Source: Gordonia sihwensis NBRC 108236
GTDB lineage: Bacteria > Actinomycetota > Actinomycetes > Mycobacteriales > Mycobacteriaceae
Direction: 5' to 3'
Assembly (NCBI RefSeq): GCF_000333035.1
Contig: NZ_BANU01000016.1
Span: 89,443 to 153,442, forward strand
Length of the DNA stretch: 64,000 bases
Shown: piece after piece, positions 54,048 to 64,000 of the stretch
Numbering within the stretch: position 1 is the first letter of the stretch
Layout: each line of letters starts with the position of its first letter
Position numbers and translations under genes: made by a program
The notes under the pieces: generated by a model
What the model was told of the DNA's origin: nothing
Seen by the model: only the letters and a program-made list of their open reading frames with translations
Databases searched by the model: none

Positions 54048-55964
54048 TCAGCCGGGGAGCAGGCTCGCCCGGCCGATGACCACCGACACCGTCGCGTTCT
54101 TGCGCAGCTTGCTGCCCGCGGCCGGGCTCTGCGAGATGACCTTGCCGTCGTCCTTGCTGGCGAGACCGACGCCGCGCTCGCTGGAGCTGAGAGTGTTCGG
54201 CTCCCAGCCCGCGTCCTCGAGCGCCCGCTGGGCGTCCTCGAGACTCTTGCCGCGCAGATCCGGCATCACGAACATGTTGCCGCGCGAGACCTGAACCTGG
54301 ATCACGCTGCCGACCTCCACCGTCGCTCCGGGGTTGGGCGAGGTGCTGACCACCTGTCCCGCCGGAAGCTCGGAATCGACCTGCACGGTCTTCATCTCCA
54401 GTTGGAGCTGGTCGAGCACGTTCTGGGCCTGGCCGGAAGTCTGGCCGCGCAGGTCCGGAAGGGTGACCTCCTTGGGGCCGGTACCGATGTACAGGATCAC
54501 CGGTGCGTTCACCGCCGCGGGAATGCCCGTGCGCGGATTGGTCCGGACCACCTTGTCCTTGAGCGCGACCGTGGATTCGGAGTTCTGCGTCTTCACCTCG
54601 GTGAATCCGAGCACCTTGAGAGCTTCGGTGGCCTCGTCGGCGGATTTGCCGCGCAGATCGGGGATGGGCTGTCGCTGGGGCCCGGACGAGATGTACAGCG
54701 TCACCTCGGAGCCCTTGGGGGTCGGGACGTCGTCGCCGGGCGCCGTCCGGGTGGCCAGGCCCGCCGCGATGTCGGTGCTGGCCTCCTCGGTCCGCTTCAC
54801 CGTGAAGCCGGCCTGCTCCAGGTTCGCCTGTGCGGCGTCGGCGGCCAGGCCGGCGACTTTCGGAACGGCGATGAGCGGCGCCGTGGTCTTCCACGGCGAC
54901 CACGCGAACAGACTGATCAGGAGCACGACGATCGCAGCGATAGCGATCGCCACCTGCACGCGCCCGCGCCGCAGCAGACCGCCGCGTCCTCCGGTCTCCT
55001 CCTCATCGCCGTCGTCTCCGGTTCCGCGACGGCTGGGCAGGGTCTCGTTGCGCACCGCGAGGCGCGGCGACTCGATGAGGGCGGTCTGCTCCTCGTCGGT
55101 CAGCAGCATCGGCGCGGACGGTTTGCCGCCGGCGAGGACCTTGATGAGGTCGGCGCGGAAATCGGCCGCGGTCTGGTACCGGTTGGCCGGGTTCTTGCTC
55201 ATCGCCTTCATGATCACCGAATCGAGTTCGGGGGTGATCTCCGGCCGGATCGACGACGGGCGCCGCGGATCCTCGTGCACGTGCTGGTGGGCGACGGCGA
55301 TCGGGGAGTCACCGGTGAACGGCGGTTCTCCGGTGACGAGTTCGAACAGCACGCAGCCCATCGAGTAGATGTCGCTGCGGGGATCGACCTTGATGCCGCG
55401 CGCCTGCTCGGGCGAGAGGTACTGCGCCGTCCCCATCACCGCGGACGTCTGCGTCATGGTCGCCGACGTATCGTCCATGGCGCGGGCGATGCCGAAGTCC
55501 ATCACTTTCACCGCGCCCGTGCGGTCGATCATCACGTTGGCCGGCTTCATGTCGCGGTGGACGATGTTGTTCCGGTGCGAGAAGTCCATGGCCGCGGCCA
55601 CGTCGGCCATCCAGGTCATCGCCTGCTTCTGCGCGATGTGTCCCGACGAGCGCAGCAGATCCCGCAGAGTCTCACCCTCCACGTACTCCATGACGATGAA
55701 CGGCAGCGGGCCCTCGTCGGTCTCCGCTTCGCCGGTGTCGAAGACCTGCACGATGCTCGGGTGGTTCAGCTTCGCGGCGTTCTGCGCTTCGCGGCGGAAC
55801 CGCAGATAGAACGTGGGGTCCCGGGCGAGATCGGCACGCAGGACCTTGATGGCCACGTCACGGTGCAGCAGCAGGTCGCGCGCGAACTGCACCTCGGACA
55901 TACCGCCGAAACCGAGTGTCTCACCCAGCTCGTAGCGGTCAGAGAGATAGTGCGGATCGATCAT
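54048..55964 (-). CDS. pknB: Serine/threonine protein kinase PknB with four PASTA domains
   Basis: A 638-residue membrane kinase. The kinase domain (residues 1-275) has Lys40 (VAIK), HRDMKPANV with Asp138, DFG 156-158 and the activation loop TMTQTSAVMGT with Thr171 and Thr173. A membrane helix lies near 335-355 (VAIAIAAIVVLLISLFAW). Outside are four PASTA repeats of about 65 residues, which sense muropeptides and lipid II. It phosphorylates CwlM (encoded at 4115), FhaA, and others to set peptidoglycan synthesis. Last gene of the pstP-rodA-pbpA-pknA-pknB operon, 6 bp after pknA. Confidence 0.96.
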   Translation of the reverse strand: MIDPHYLSDRYELGETLGFGGMSEVQFARDLLLHRDVAIKVLRADLARDPTFYLRFRREAQNAAKLNHPSIVQVFDTGEAETDEGPLPFIVMEYVEGETLRDLLRSSGHIAQKQAMTWMADVAAAMDFSHRNNIVHRDMKPANVMIDRTGAVKVMDFGIARAMDDTSATMTQTSAVMGTAQYLSPEQARGIKVDPRSDIYSMGCVLFELVTGEPPFTGDSPIAVAHQHVHEDPRRPSSIRPEITPELDSVIMKAMSKNPANRYQTAADFRADLIKVLAGGKPSAPMLLTDEEQTALIESPRLAVRNETLPSRRGTGDDGDEEETGGRGGLLRRGRVQVAIAIAAIVVLLISLFAWSPWKTTAPLIAVPKVAGLAADAAQANLEQAGFTVKRTEEASTDIAAGLATRTAPGDDVPTPKGSEVTLYISSGPQRQPIPDLRGKSADEATEALKVLGFTEVKTQNSESTVALKDKVVRTNPRTGIPAAVNAPVILYIGTGPKEVTLPDLRGQTSGQAQNVLDQLQLEMKTVQVDSELPAGQVVSTSPNPGATVEVGSVIQVQVSRGNMFVMPDLRGKSLEDAQRALEDAGWEPNTLSSSERGVGLASKDDGKVISQSPAAGSKLRKNATVSVVIGRASLLPG

Positions 55965-55970
55965 GATCGC

Positions 55971-57307
<1,337 letters not shown>

Positions 57308-57311
<4 letters not shown>

Positions 57312-58810
57312 CGAGCACCTCCCGCGTATGCGTTGATGACAGCGCGTCCGATCGGGGCCGCTGCGAGGCCGCCGTACGAATTCTGTCCCCTATTGCCGTT
57401 TTCAATGATGACCGCGACCGCGATCCGTGCGTTCGAACTCGGCGAGAACGCGATGTACCAGGCGTACGGCGTCTCACCTCCGCCGGCCGTGTCCGAATGC
57501 TCTGCGGTGCCCGTCTTGGACGCGATGCCCGCCTGGGCGCCGGACGTGTGCTGCTCCGACTTCACCATCATGTCGGTGATCTGATCGGCCTCCTCGGCCG
57601 TCAGCGGCCGGTTGAACGCCGACGGCGCCGTGGTGGAGATGGTCCGCAGGTCGGCGGTCTGCAGCTTGTCGACGAGATACGGGCGCATGCGGACGCCGCC
57701 GTTGGCGACGGTCGCGGCGATCTCCGCGTTCTCCAGGACGGTCAGCCGCACATCGCGCTGTCCGATCGCCGACTGCGCCAGCGCGGCCCGATCGTCGCCG
57801 ATGTCGCCGACGGTCGACTTCGCGACGTCCATCGGAATCCCCGGGGGATCCTCGCCGACGCCGAACTGCTTGGCCGTGGCGGTGAACTCCTCCGACGCGT
57901 CACCCGGCACCTTCTCGGTCATCAGCTGGGCGAAGGCGGTGTTGCACGAGTACTCGAAGGCCTGCGTCAGGGTCACCGTGCCGTTCGAGGCGCCGGGACA
58001 CGTGCTGCCGCTGTCGTTCGAGAGGGTCGCGGTGCTGTCGGGAAGCGTGATGACCGACGACGACGTCAGCCGTGCGTCCGGCGACACCCCGGCCTTGAGC
58101 GCGGTCGCAGTGGTGACCACTTTGAAGGTCGAACCCGGCGGATACAGCGCGTTGATCGCACGATTGGTCAGCGGATCGTCGTTCCCCTCCGCGTTGAACT
58201 TCTCCCACGCCTTCTCGGCCTTGCTGAAGTCCTGGGTGGCCAGCGCGTTCGGGTCGTAGCTGGGAGTGGACGCGAGCGCGAGGATCTTGCCGGTGCTCGG
58301 TTCGAGCGCGACCACCGCGCCGCGGCACGGCCCCTCGCAGCCGGCGTCGGTGAGTTCGCGGTAGGCCACTCGCTGCAGCTTCGGGTCGATGGTCGTCACG
58401 ACGTTGCCGCCGCGCGGATCGCGGCCGGAGAACATGTCCATGAACCGCTGGGTGAAGAGGCGGTCGTCGTTGCCGTTGAGGATCGAGTCCTCGGCGTACT
58501 CGATGCCGCGGTCGGCCCGGTACACGAACGAGAAGTAGCCGGTGACCGGGGCGAACGTCGTCGGATCGTTCGGGTACTGGCGCAGGTACTTGAAGCGGTT
58601 GTCGGTGGGGACCGATTCCGCGAGCACTGTGCCGTCCGCGGCCACGATCACGCCGCGCTGACGCGCGTACTCGTCGAGCAGGACACGTGAGTTGCGCGTG
58701 TCGGTGCGGAGCTTGTCGGCCTTGAAGACCTGCACGTAGGTCACGTTGGCGAGCAGGGCCACGATCATGACGATGCAGGCGATGGCGACCTTCTGAATGG
58801 GACGGTTCAC
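57308..58810 (-). CDS. pbpA: Penicillin-binding protein PbpA (class B transpeptidase)
   Basis: A 500-residue protein: N-terminal anchor ([19 protein letters not shown]), dimerisation domain, and transpeptidase domain with the SxxK motif in YPPGSTFKV (about 222), SCN in YSCNTAF, and KTG in [11 protein letters not shown]. It cross-links peptidoglycan at the septum and is a known PknB substrate in mycobacteria. It overlaps rodA and pknA by four bases each. Confidence 0.95.
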
Positions 58811-60234
58811 TGGCGACGCACCGCCCGGGTGGCCATCGCGTCGACCGGACGGCTCGGGCGCGGCTTCGGAACGTCGGGCTCGCGCGAGGCGTTCGAGACC
58901 CGGATCAGCAGTGCCAGGAGGATGTAGTTCGCCAGCAGCGACGAGCCGCCGTAGGCCAGGAACGGCGTCGTCAGACCGGTGAGCGGGATCAGCTTGGAGA
59001 CGCCGCCCAGGACGACGAAGACCTGGAAGACGATCGTGAAGCTCAGGCCGGCGGCGAGCAACTTGCCGAAGCTGTCGCGGACGGCGACTGCCGCGCGGAG
59101 TCCGCGGATCGTGACGATCAGGTAGAGCATCAGGATCGCCGCCACGCCGACCAGTCCGAGTTCCTCGCCGAACGAGGTCAGGATGAAGTCGGTGTTGGCG
59201 AACGGCACGATGTTGGGACGCCCGGAACCGAGTCCGGTGCCGAACATGCCGCCCGTCGCGAAGCCGAACAGGCTCTGCGCGATCTGATATCCGTACGTGT
59301 CATACTGCGCGAACGGGTCCTGCCAGATGGATACGCGGATCCGGAGGTGCTCGAACAGCTGGTAGGCCACCGTGGCGCCGAGGGCGAACAGCGTGACGCC
59401 CAGCATCAGCCAGCTCACCCGCGAGGTGGCGATGTACAGCATCGTCAGCACCGTCGCGAAGATCAGCAACGGCGTGCCGAGGTCGTTCTCGAGCGCGAGG
59501 ACGCCGATCGCGATCACCCACGCCGCCAGCAGCGGACCGAGGTCGCGCAGGCGGGGGAAGTCGATGCCGGCGAACTGCTTGCCCGCAGTGGTGAACAGGT
59601 CGCGCCGGGACACCAGGAACGCCGCGCTGAAGATGATGATGAGGATCTTCGAGAACTCACCCGGCTGGATGCTGAATCCGGGGAGGATGATCCAGTTCCG
59701 CGAGCCGTTGACCTCGGCCATCGACGCGGGCAGGATCGCCGGGATGGCGAGGAAGATCAGCCCGCTGACACCCAGGGTGTACGCGTAGCGCGACAGCGTC
59801 CGATGGTCGCGCACCACCATCAGGGTGACGCAGAACGCGACGATGCCGAGGACCGCCCACAGCAACTGCTGGTCGGCGTTGTGGGTCACCTCGTCGGCCT
59901 TGACGACTTCGTCGTGCCGTGACGATCCCAGGTCCAGACGGTGGATCATCACCAGGCCGAGGCCGTTGAGCAGGGCCACGCACGGCAGCAGCAGCGGATC
60001 GGCGTAGGGAGCGAACCGGCGGATCGCCAGGTGCGCGACGCCGAAGAGCGCGATGAAGGCCGCGACGTACTTGACCAGATCCCAGCTGAGGGTCTGGTCC
60101 TGCGCGGCCTGAACCGTCAACAGCGCCGCGAAGACCACGAAGACCGCGAACGAGAGCAGCACCAGCTCGGTGCGCCGTCCCGCGCTCTTGGGCCGCGGAG
60201 CGGGAGGTGCGTGGACAGGTGGAGCCGACGTCAT
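58807..60234 (-). CDS. rodA: SEDS peptidoglycan glycosyltransferase RodA (FtsW/RodA family)
   Basis: A 475-residue membrane protein with ten or more segments. Family motifs: [33 protein letters not shown] (with ENDLGT, the catalytic Asp region) and [20 protein letters not shown]. It polymerises glycan strands with PbpA. N- and C-terminal tails are cytosolic and Pro/Arg-rich. It overlaps pstP and pbpA by four bases. Confidence 0.95.
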   Translation of the reverse strand: MTSAPPVHAPPAPRPKSAGRRTELVLLSFAVFVVFAALLTVQAAQDQTLSWDLVKYVAAFIALFGVAHLAIRRFAPYADPLLLPCVALLNGLGLVMIHRLDLGSSRHDEVVKADEVTHNADQQLLWAVLGIVAFCVTLMVVRDHRTLSRYAYTLGVSGLIFLAIPAILPASMAEVNGSRNWIILPGFSIQPGEFSKILIIIFSAAFLVSRRDLFTTAGKQFAGIDFPRLRDLGPLLAAWVIAIGVLALENDLGTPLLIFATVLTMLYIATSRVSWLMLGVTLFALGATVAYQLFEHLRIRVSIWQDPFAQYDTYGYQIAQSLFGFATGGMFGTGLGSGRPNIVPFANTDFILTSFGEELGLVGVAAILMLYLIVTIRGLRAAVAVRDSFGKLLAAGLSFTIVFQVFVVLGGVSKLIPLTGLTTPFLAYGGSSLLANYILLALLIRVSNASREPDVPKPRPSRPVDAMATRAVRRQ

Positions 60235-61706
60235 CCGTCGCTCCTGCAGGTGTTGTGGCCGTCCGCACCGACCGTAGGAATGGGCGCAGACGAGGTCTCA
60301 CCGGACTTCGGCGCACCGCTGGGTTTCGGGGCCTCCGGCTTCGACGTCTCGGGCCTGGGCGTCTCCGACCGCGGCTCGCCCGGCTTGGGTGCTTCGGGCT
60401 TGGGAGTCGCCGGCGGCTCGGGCGGTGCGCACTTGGGCAGGAACTCGAGTCCGCGGACGCGGTCCCGGGTGCTCTCGAGTGAGTTGTTCTTGATGCTGTT
60501 GGAGGTCACGGCGCTGCGGCCGATACCGGTGAGGTCGTCGACCTTCATCGGCGTGCACGACGCGGTCGAGTCGGACGGCTGGAACCGGACGGTCGGCGAG
60601 TCGGCGGTCAGGTCGTCGACGCAGACCCGCTCCTTCGGCGCCCGCACTGTGAAGAACAGCAGGTTGTCGGGGGTTCCGGAGTAGATCTCGACGTTGCCGT
60701 CGACCGCGGTGACGAAGGTGCTCGCCATCGCCTTCGACCGCACCACGAAGAACGCGGTCACCAGAAGTCCGATGATCGCGAGGACCGCGATGATGAGGAC
60801 CGGCCAGCGCCAGCTCGCCTTCTTGGCGGGCTCGGGTTCGGTGGCGGTGATGGTCGGGCGCGCCGGTGCGGGTGCGGGCGGGCGGAGGGCGGCCGCGCGA
60901 CCGGCCGCCGTGGCCGGATTGGGGACGTATCCCGCGGAATCGTCCTCGCCCGCGGCGCCGCCGACGATCGGCGTCGAGTCGCCGTACTCGTCGTCGACGA
61001 CGTCGGCTACCACGACGGTCACGTTGTCCGGACCGCCGCTGCGCAGTGCCAGCTCGATCAGCCGGTCGGCGCAGGCCTTGTGGTCCTCGATGGAACCGAG
61101 GGTATCGGCCAGCGTCTCTTCGCTGACGACGTCCGACAGCCCGTCGCTGCAGAGCAGGTAGCGGTCGCCGGCCCGGGCTTCGCGCATGATGAGCGTCGGT
61201 TCCACGGCCTGCCCCGTCAGGGCGCGCATGATCAGGGAGCGCTGCGGGTGGCTGTGAGCCTGTTCGGGGGTGATCCGGCCCTCGTCGACCAGACTCTGGA
61301 CGAAGGTGTCGTCACGCGTGATCTGGCTCAGCTGGCCGTCGCGGTACAGGTAGCCGCGGGAGTCGCCGACATGGCACAGGCCGATCCGGCTGCCGGCGAA
61401 GAGGATGGCGGTGAGCGTGGTGCCCATGCCGTCGAGTTCGGGTTGCTTGGCGACTTGCTCGGCGATGGCCGCGTTGCCGTCGGCGGTGGCGCGTTCGAGT
61501 GCTGACAGGAGATCGCCGCCGGGCTCGTCGTTGTCGAGCGGTCGCAGCGCCTGGATCACCAGTTGGCTGGCGACCTCGCCCGCCGCGTGACCGCCCATGC
61601 CGTCGGCCAGCGCGAGGAGTCGCGCGCCGGCGTAGACGGAGTCTTCGTTGTTCGAGCGGACCAGGCCGCGGTCGCTCCGCGCGATGTAGCGCAGCACTAG
61701 GGTCAC
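60231..61706 (-). CDS. pstP: Serine/threonine protein phosphatase PstP
   Basis: A 491-residue PP2C phosphatase that reverses PknA and PknB. The catalytic domain (1-237) has [45 protein letters not shown] and the closing [14 protein letters not shown] membrane helix is near 300-320 ([20 protein letters not shown]), and the outer part ends in a Pro/Lys/Glu-rich tail ([15 protein letters not shown]) and three or more cysteines. It overlaps fhaB and rodA by four bases. Confidence 0.95.
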   Translation of the reverse strand: MTLVLRYIARSDRGLVRSNNEDSVYAGARLLALADGMGGHAAGEVASQLVIQALRPLDNDEPGGDLLSALERATADGNAAIAEQVAKQPELDGMGTTLTAILFAGSRIGLCHVGDSRGYLYRDGQLSQITRDDTFVQSLVDEGRITPEQAHSHPQRSLIMRALTGQAVEPTLIMREARAGDRYLLCSDGLSDVVSEETLADTLGSIEDHKACADRLIELALRSGGPDNVTVVVADVVDDEYGDSTPIVGGAAGEDDSAGYVPNPATAAGRAAALRPPAPAPARPTITATEPEPAKKASWRWPVLIIAVLAIIGLLVTAFFVVRSKAMASTFVTAVDGNVEIYSGTPDNLLFFTVRAPKERVCVDDLTADSPTVRFQPSDSTASCTPMKVDDLTGIGRSAVTSNSIKNNSLESTRDRVRGLEFLPKCAPPEPPATPKPEAPKPGEPRSETPRPETSKPEAPKPSGAPKSGETSSAPIPTVGADGHNTCRSDG

Positions 61707-62167
61707 GGGCGTAACTCAATCACGGTCTTGCCGACCCGGATCGGTGTGTTGATCGGAGCGCGGACGGCGGTGGTCACCTTGGCACGGTCGAGGTACGTGC
61801 CGTTCGTCGAACCGAGGTCTTCGACATACCAGTCGTCACCGCGCGGAGAGATGCGCGCATGACGCTCTGAGGCGTAATCGTCGGTGAGAACCAGCGTGGA
61901 ATCGTCGGCCCGCCCGATCAGGACCGGTTGCGTGCCGAGGGTGATGCGGGTGTTGGCGAGAGCGCCCGCCGTCACCACCAGATAGCGCGCGGTACCGCGG
62001 GATCGCGCGGCCCGCTGCTTGCGCTCGGCTCGTCCGGAGGTCAACGGCATCCGTGCGCCACCGGCCGCGGCCAGATCGGCGCGCATCGCCCGGATGATGG
62101 CGTACACGAAAAGCCAGAGCAGGATGAGGAATCCGAATCGGATCACCTGCAGCAGGATGCCCTGCAT
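61703..62167 (-). CDS. fhaB: FHA-domain protein FhaB (FipA)
   Basis: A 154-residue protein: N-terminal membrane helix (VIRFGFLILLWLFVYAIIRAM), a basic linker, and an FHA domain (PVLIGRADDSTLVLTDDYAS, ERHARIS, DLGSTNGTYLD) that reads phospho-threonine. In mycobacteria it links FtsZ and FtsQ under PknA control. It heads the five-gene overlap series down to pknB. Confidence 0.93.
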   Translation of the reverse strand: MQGILLQVIRFGFLILLWLFVYAIIRAMRADLAAAGGARMPLTSGRAERKQRAARSRGTARYLVVTAGALANTRITLGTQPVLIGRADDSTLVLTDDYASERHARISPRGDDWYVEDLGSTNGTYLDRAKVTTAVRAPINTPIRVGKTVIELRP

Positions 62168-62278
62168 CTACTCCCATCACCTCCCTCACAGACGGGTATC
62201 CGGTTCCTCGTACCCCCGGATGCATTCAACGGTCGGGTGACCGTGCAGTCACCCGATGAGCATCTTATGCGGAAACTA

Positions 62279-63529
62279 CTACTGGAACCGGACGGTGATG
62301 TCCGAGTGGCCGAGCCGGATGCGGTCGCCGTCGGCGAGCTCCCAGCTGCTGACCTGCAGGTCGTTGACGGTGGTTCCGTTGGTCGAGTTGAGGTCGGTCA
62401 GCATGGCGGTCTGACCGTCCCAGCGGATCTCGACATGGCGGCGCGAGACGCCGGTGTCGGGCAGGCGGAACTGCGCGTCCTGACCGCGGCCGACCACATT
62501 GGAGCCCTGCCGCAGGGAGAAGGTGCGGTTGCTGCCGTCCTCCAGCACGAGGGTGATGGCCGACGGCGCGTAGCCGGCCGGCTGACCGTAGGCGGCCGGA
62601 GCGTACCCCTGCTGCTCGTAGGGCGGCTGCTGCGGAGCGTACTGCTGGTCGTACGCGGGCTGTCCGTACTGCGGCTGGCCGTAGCCCGGCTGCGCGTACT
62701 GCTGGTCGTAGCCGCCCTGGTCGTACTGCGGCTGCTGGCCGTAACCCTGCTGGCCCTGGTCGTAACCCTGCTGGTCGTACGGGGGCTGCTGGGCGTAGCC
62801 GGGCTGCTGGTTGTAGTCGTACTGCTGGCCGTAGCCCTGATCGGCCGGCTGCTGCGGGTACTGCTGCGCCTGTTGCTGTCCGTATGCCTGCTGGTCGTAG
62901 CCGCCCTGATCGTACTGCGGCTGCTGGCCGTACGGCTGCTGCGGTTCCTGACCCTGCTGCGGATACCCGCCCTGCTGGTTGTAGTCGTACTGCGGGTAGT
63001 TCGGATCGCCCTGCGGGGCGTAGCCGTAGTTCTGGCCGCCCTGGTCGTTTCCGGGGGGATTTGTCATGGCTCGGGCTCCTCGGTCGAGACTTTCAGGTCG
63101 GTATGTCGGCTGCTGCTCCGCCGGCGCACGGCGCTGTGCCAGTGGTCGTGGCGCGACGTCGGGGTCGACGACGCCACGAGTGTGGAACTGACCGGTGTGC
63201 AACGACGGCGCTTGTTCGAACTCTACGACGACAGACCCGTAAGTCTGCCACCCATTGTCCCGGATGAAGTCCTCCAAATGGCGCGAGAAGATCTTCCGGT
63301 TCAGTTCGTACTCGGTTGCGACGTGATCAAGATCCGAGTCGCTCAGCGTCACCACGTAGCTGTTGGCCACCAAGGTCGCGCCGTCGCCCAGGTCTTCGGC
63401 CGAGGTCTCGGCCTCCCGCTGCAGGGCGTGCTCGATCTCCTGCGGTGCGACCTTGCCGCCGAAGACCCGGGCGAACCCGCCGTCCACGGCGGACTCGAGC
63501 TTGCGCTCGATCCGGTCAAAGAAACCCAC
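62279..63529 (-). CDS. fhaA: FHA-domain protein FhaA
   Basis: A 416-residue protein. Residues 1-125 are the conserved N-terminal DUF3662 domain ([21 protein letters not shown]). Residues about 155-320 are an extreme low-complexity region of Gln, Tyr, Gly and Pro ([21 protein letters not shown] repeats). The C-terminal FHA domain ([38 protein letters not shown]) binds phosphorylated kinases and MviN/MurJ. The 111-bp gap to fhaB allows a separate promoter. The 261 bp upstream (63530-63790) hold only its leader and that of tRNA-Leu. Confidence 0.93.
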   Translation of the reverse strand: MGFFDRIERKLESAVDGGFARVFGGKVAPQEIEHALQREAETSAEDLGDGATLVANSYVVTLSDSDLDHVATEYELNRKIFSRHLEDFIRDNGWQTYGSVVVEFEQAPSLHTGQFHTRGVVDPDVAPRPLAQRRAPAEQQPTYRPESLDRGARAMTNPPGNDQGGQNYGYAPQGDPNYPQYDYNQQGGYPQQGQEPQQPYGQQPQYDQGGYDQQAYGQQQAQQYPQQPADQGYGQQYDYNQQPGYAQQPPYDQQGYDQGQQGYGQQPQYDQGGYDQQYAQPGYGQPQYGQPAYDQQYAPQQPPYEQQGYAPAAYGQPAGYAPSAITLVLEDGSNRTFSLRQGSNVVGRGQDAQFRLPDTGVSRRHVEIRWDGQTAMLTDLNSTNGTTVNDLQVSSWELADGDRIRLGHSDITVRFQ

Positions 63530-63790
63530 GAGATCTCGTGCCCTTTCCCTCGGTTGGCGTGTCGACGTGCATACCTTGTCTCAACATGTTACCGGCCGGA
63601 AAGACATGACGGAGACTCGTGAATGACTCCTGTACCGGGCGTCACAGGAGTAACAGGTGGGGCAGGCGGGCCCCAAGGTGCGTCGTCGCAGGTCATCACC
63701 TCTGTGAAGGCGTGGTTTTTCATTTGGCCGGGTGTGCGTGCTATCTTTTTCAAGTCCACACGGACGCCGGTCGTTCGATCGACCAGCCAC

Positions 63791-63873
63791 GGGCGAGTGG
63801 CGGAATGGCAGACGCGCTGGCTTCAGGTGCCAGTGTCCTTCGGGACGTGGGGGTTCAAGTCCCCCTTCGCCCA
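63791..63873 (+). tRNA. leuT: tRNA-Leu (CAG)
   Basis: An 83-nt class II cloverleaf: acceptor GGGCGAG/TTCGCCC, anticodon loop TTCAGGT (CAG) on the stem CTGGC/GCCAG, a variable arm TGTCCTTCGGGACG, and T-arm GGGGGTTCAAGTCCCCC. CCA is not encoded. TATCTT at 63742-63747 could be its -10 element. Confidence 0.96.
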
Positions 63874-63881
63874 CAGTTGTG

Positions 63882-63928
63882 ATGAGTCGCGACATCGTTT
63901 ACACACGATGTCGCGACTCATTGCTTTT
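63882..63928 (+). terminator. Intrinsic terminator of tRNA-Leu
   Basis: ATGAGTCGCGACATCGT (63882-63898) and ACGATGTCGCGACTCAT (63905-63921) form a perfect 17-bp stem with a 6-nt loop, followed by TGCTTTT. The last 70 bp of the window show no gene. Confidence 0.9.
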
Positions 63929-64000
63929 CCGGGGGGTTCAGGGTTAAAGGGTGGGTTAAAGGCCAGAATGTGTGTACGGTTCGGGCGTGGCGTCGGGTGG

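Noticed and set aside
62580..63010. Possible CRISPR-like or satellite repeat
   Set aside because: The repeats are short, irregular and in frame; they encode the low-complexity linker of FhaA. No CRISPR array is present in the window.
61928..63622. A 564-residue plus-strand reading frame with a Leu/Val-rich middle
   Set aside because: Antisense to fhaB and fhaA; the Leu/Val repeats are the reverse reading of the Gln/Tyr/Gly repeats of FhaA.
63791..64000. Phage or island attachment at tRNA-Leu
   Set aside because: No integrase or duplicated tRNA end is visible. The inverted repeat just after the tRNA is a normal terminator.

Overview
This is the chromosome-origin region of a high-GC mycolic-acid actinobacterium (order Mycobacteriales). 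Gordonia is the most likely genus, but that is an inference from gene content and base composition and was not tested against a database. The core gene order is the one known from Mycobacterium tuberculosis around its origin: sigM, a SigM anti-sigma gene, trxB, trxA, cwlM, an acetyltransferase-like gene, parB, parA, rsmG, jag, yidC, yidD, rnpA, rpmH, dnaA, dnaN, gnd, recF, dciA, gyrB, gyrA, a DUF3566 gene, tRNA-Ile, tRNA-Ala. After an insertion it resumes with ppiA, a rhomboid gene, a PH-like gene, crgA, pabA, pknB, pknA, pbpA, rodA, pstP, fhaB, fhaA and tRNA-Leu.

Layout. Positions 1-1350 hold a cut-off sterol-desaturase-like gene, a divergent TetR regulator with a near-perfect palindromic operator between them, and a small hypothetical gene. 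Positions 1500-5980 hold the thiol-redox and cell-wall block; a SigH/SigR-type promoter precedes trxB, and the SigM anti-sigma gene is truncated. Positions 6090-9530 hold parAB-rsmG with five parS sites. Positions 9520-14700 hold the rpmH-to-jag operon (minus strand), dnaA, and an oriC-like dnaA-dnaN spacer with DnaA boxes and an AT-rich stretch. Positions 14690-24750 run from dnaN to tRNA-Ala.

Positions 24800-50900 are the accessory part. First come small genes and a cluster of three SigF-type promoters (27570-28590). Then comes a catabolic cluster (29300-43384): two alcohol dehydrogenases (one of the mycofactocin-linked NDMA-dependent type), an aldehyde dehydrogenase, a (methyl)malonate-semialdehyde dehydrogenase, an AcoR-like activator, a LysR regulator, a membrane protein of unknown function, enoyl-CoA hydratase, a PrpE-like acyl-CoA synthetase, an AcuI-like acrylyl-CoA reductase and a probable mycofactocin methyltransferase. 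Together these could carry a C3 alcohol or diol (for example 1,3-propanediol) to 3-hydroxypropionate, then reductively to propionyl-CoA or oxidatively to acetyl-CoA. Third is a stress block on the minus strand (43400-48800): a PAS-ANTAR protein; an operon of a SigF-like sigma factor, a lipoprotein, a non-canonical Nramp transporter and two PRC-barrel-like proteins; then a ChaB-domain protein and an SDR oxidoreductase. A secreted lipase and a DUF4190 protein close the insertion.

Positions 51100-64000 return to the conserved cell-shape and Ser/Thr-kinase operon, whose genes overlap by four bases, and end at tRNA-Leu with a perfect 17-bp terminator hairpin. CwlM at 4115 is the known PknB substrate of this lineage, so the two ends of the window are linked functionally.
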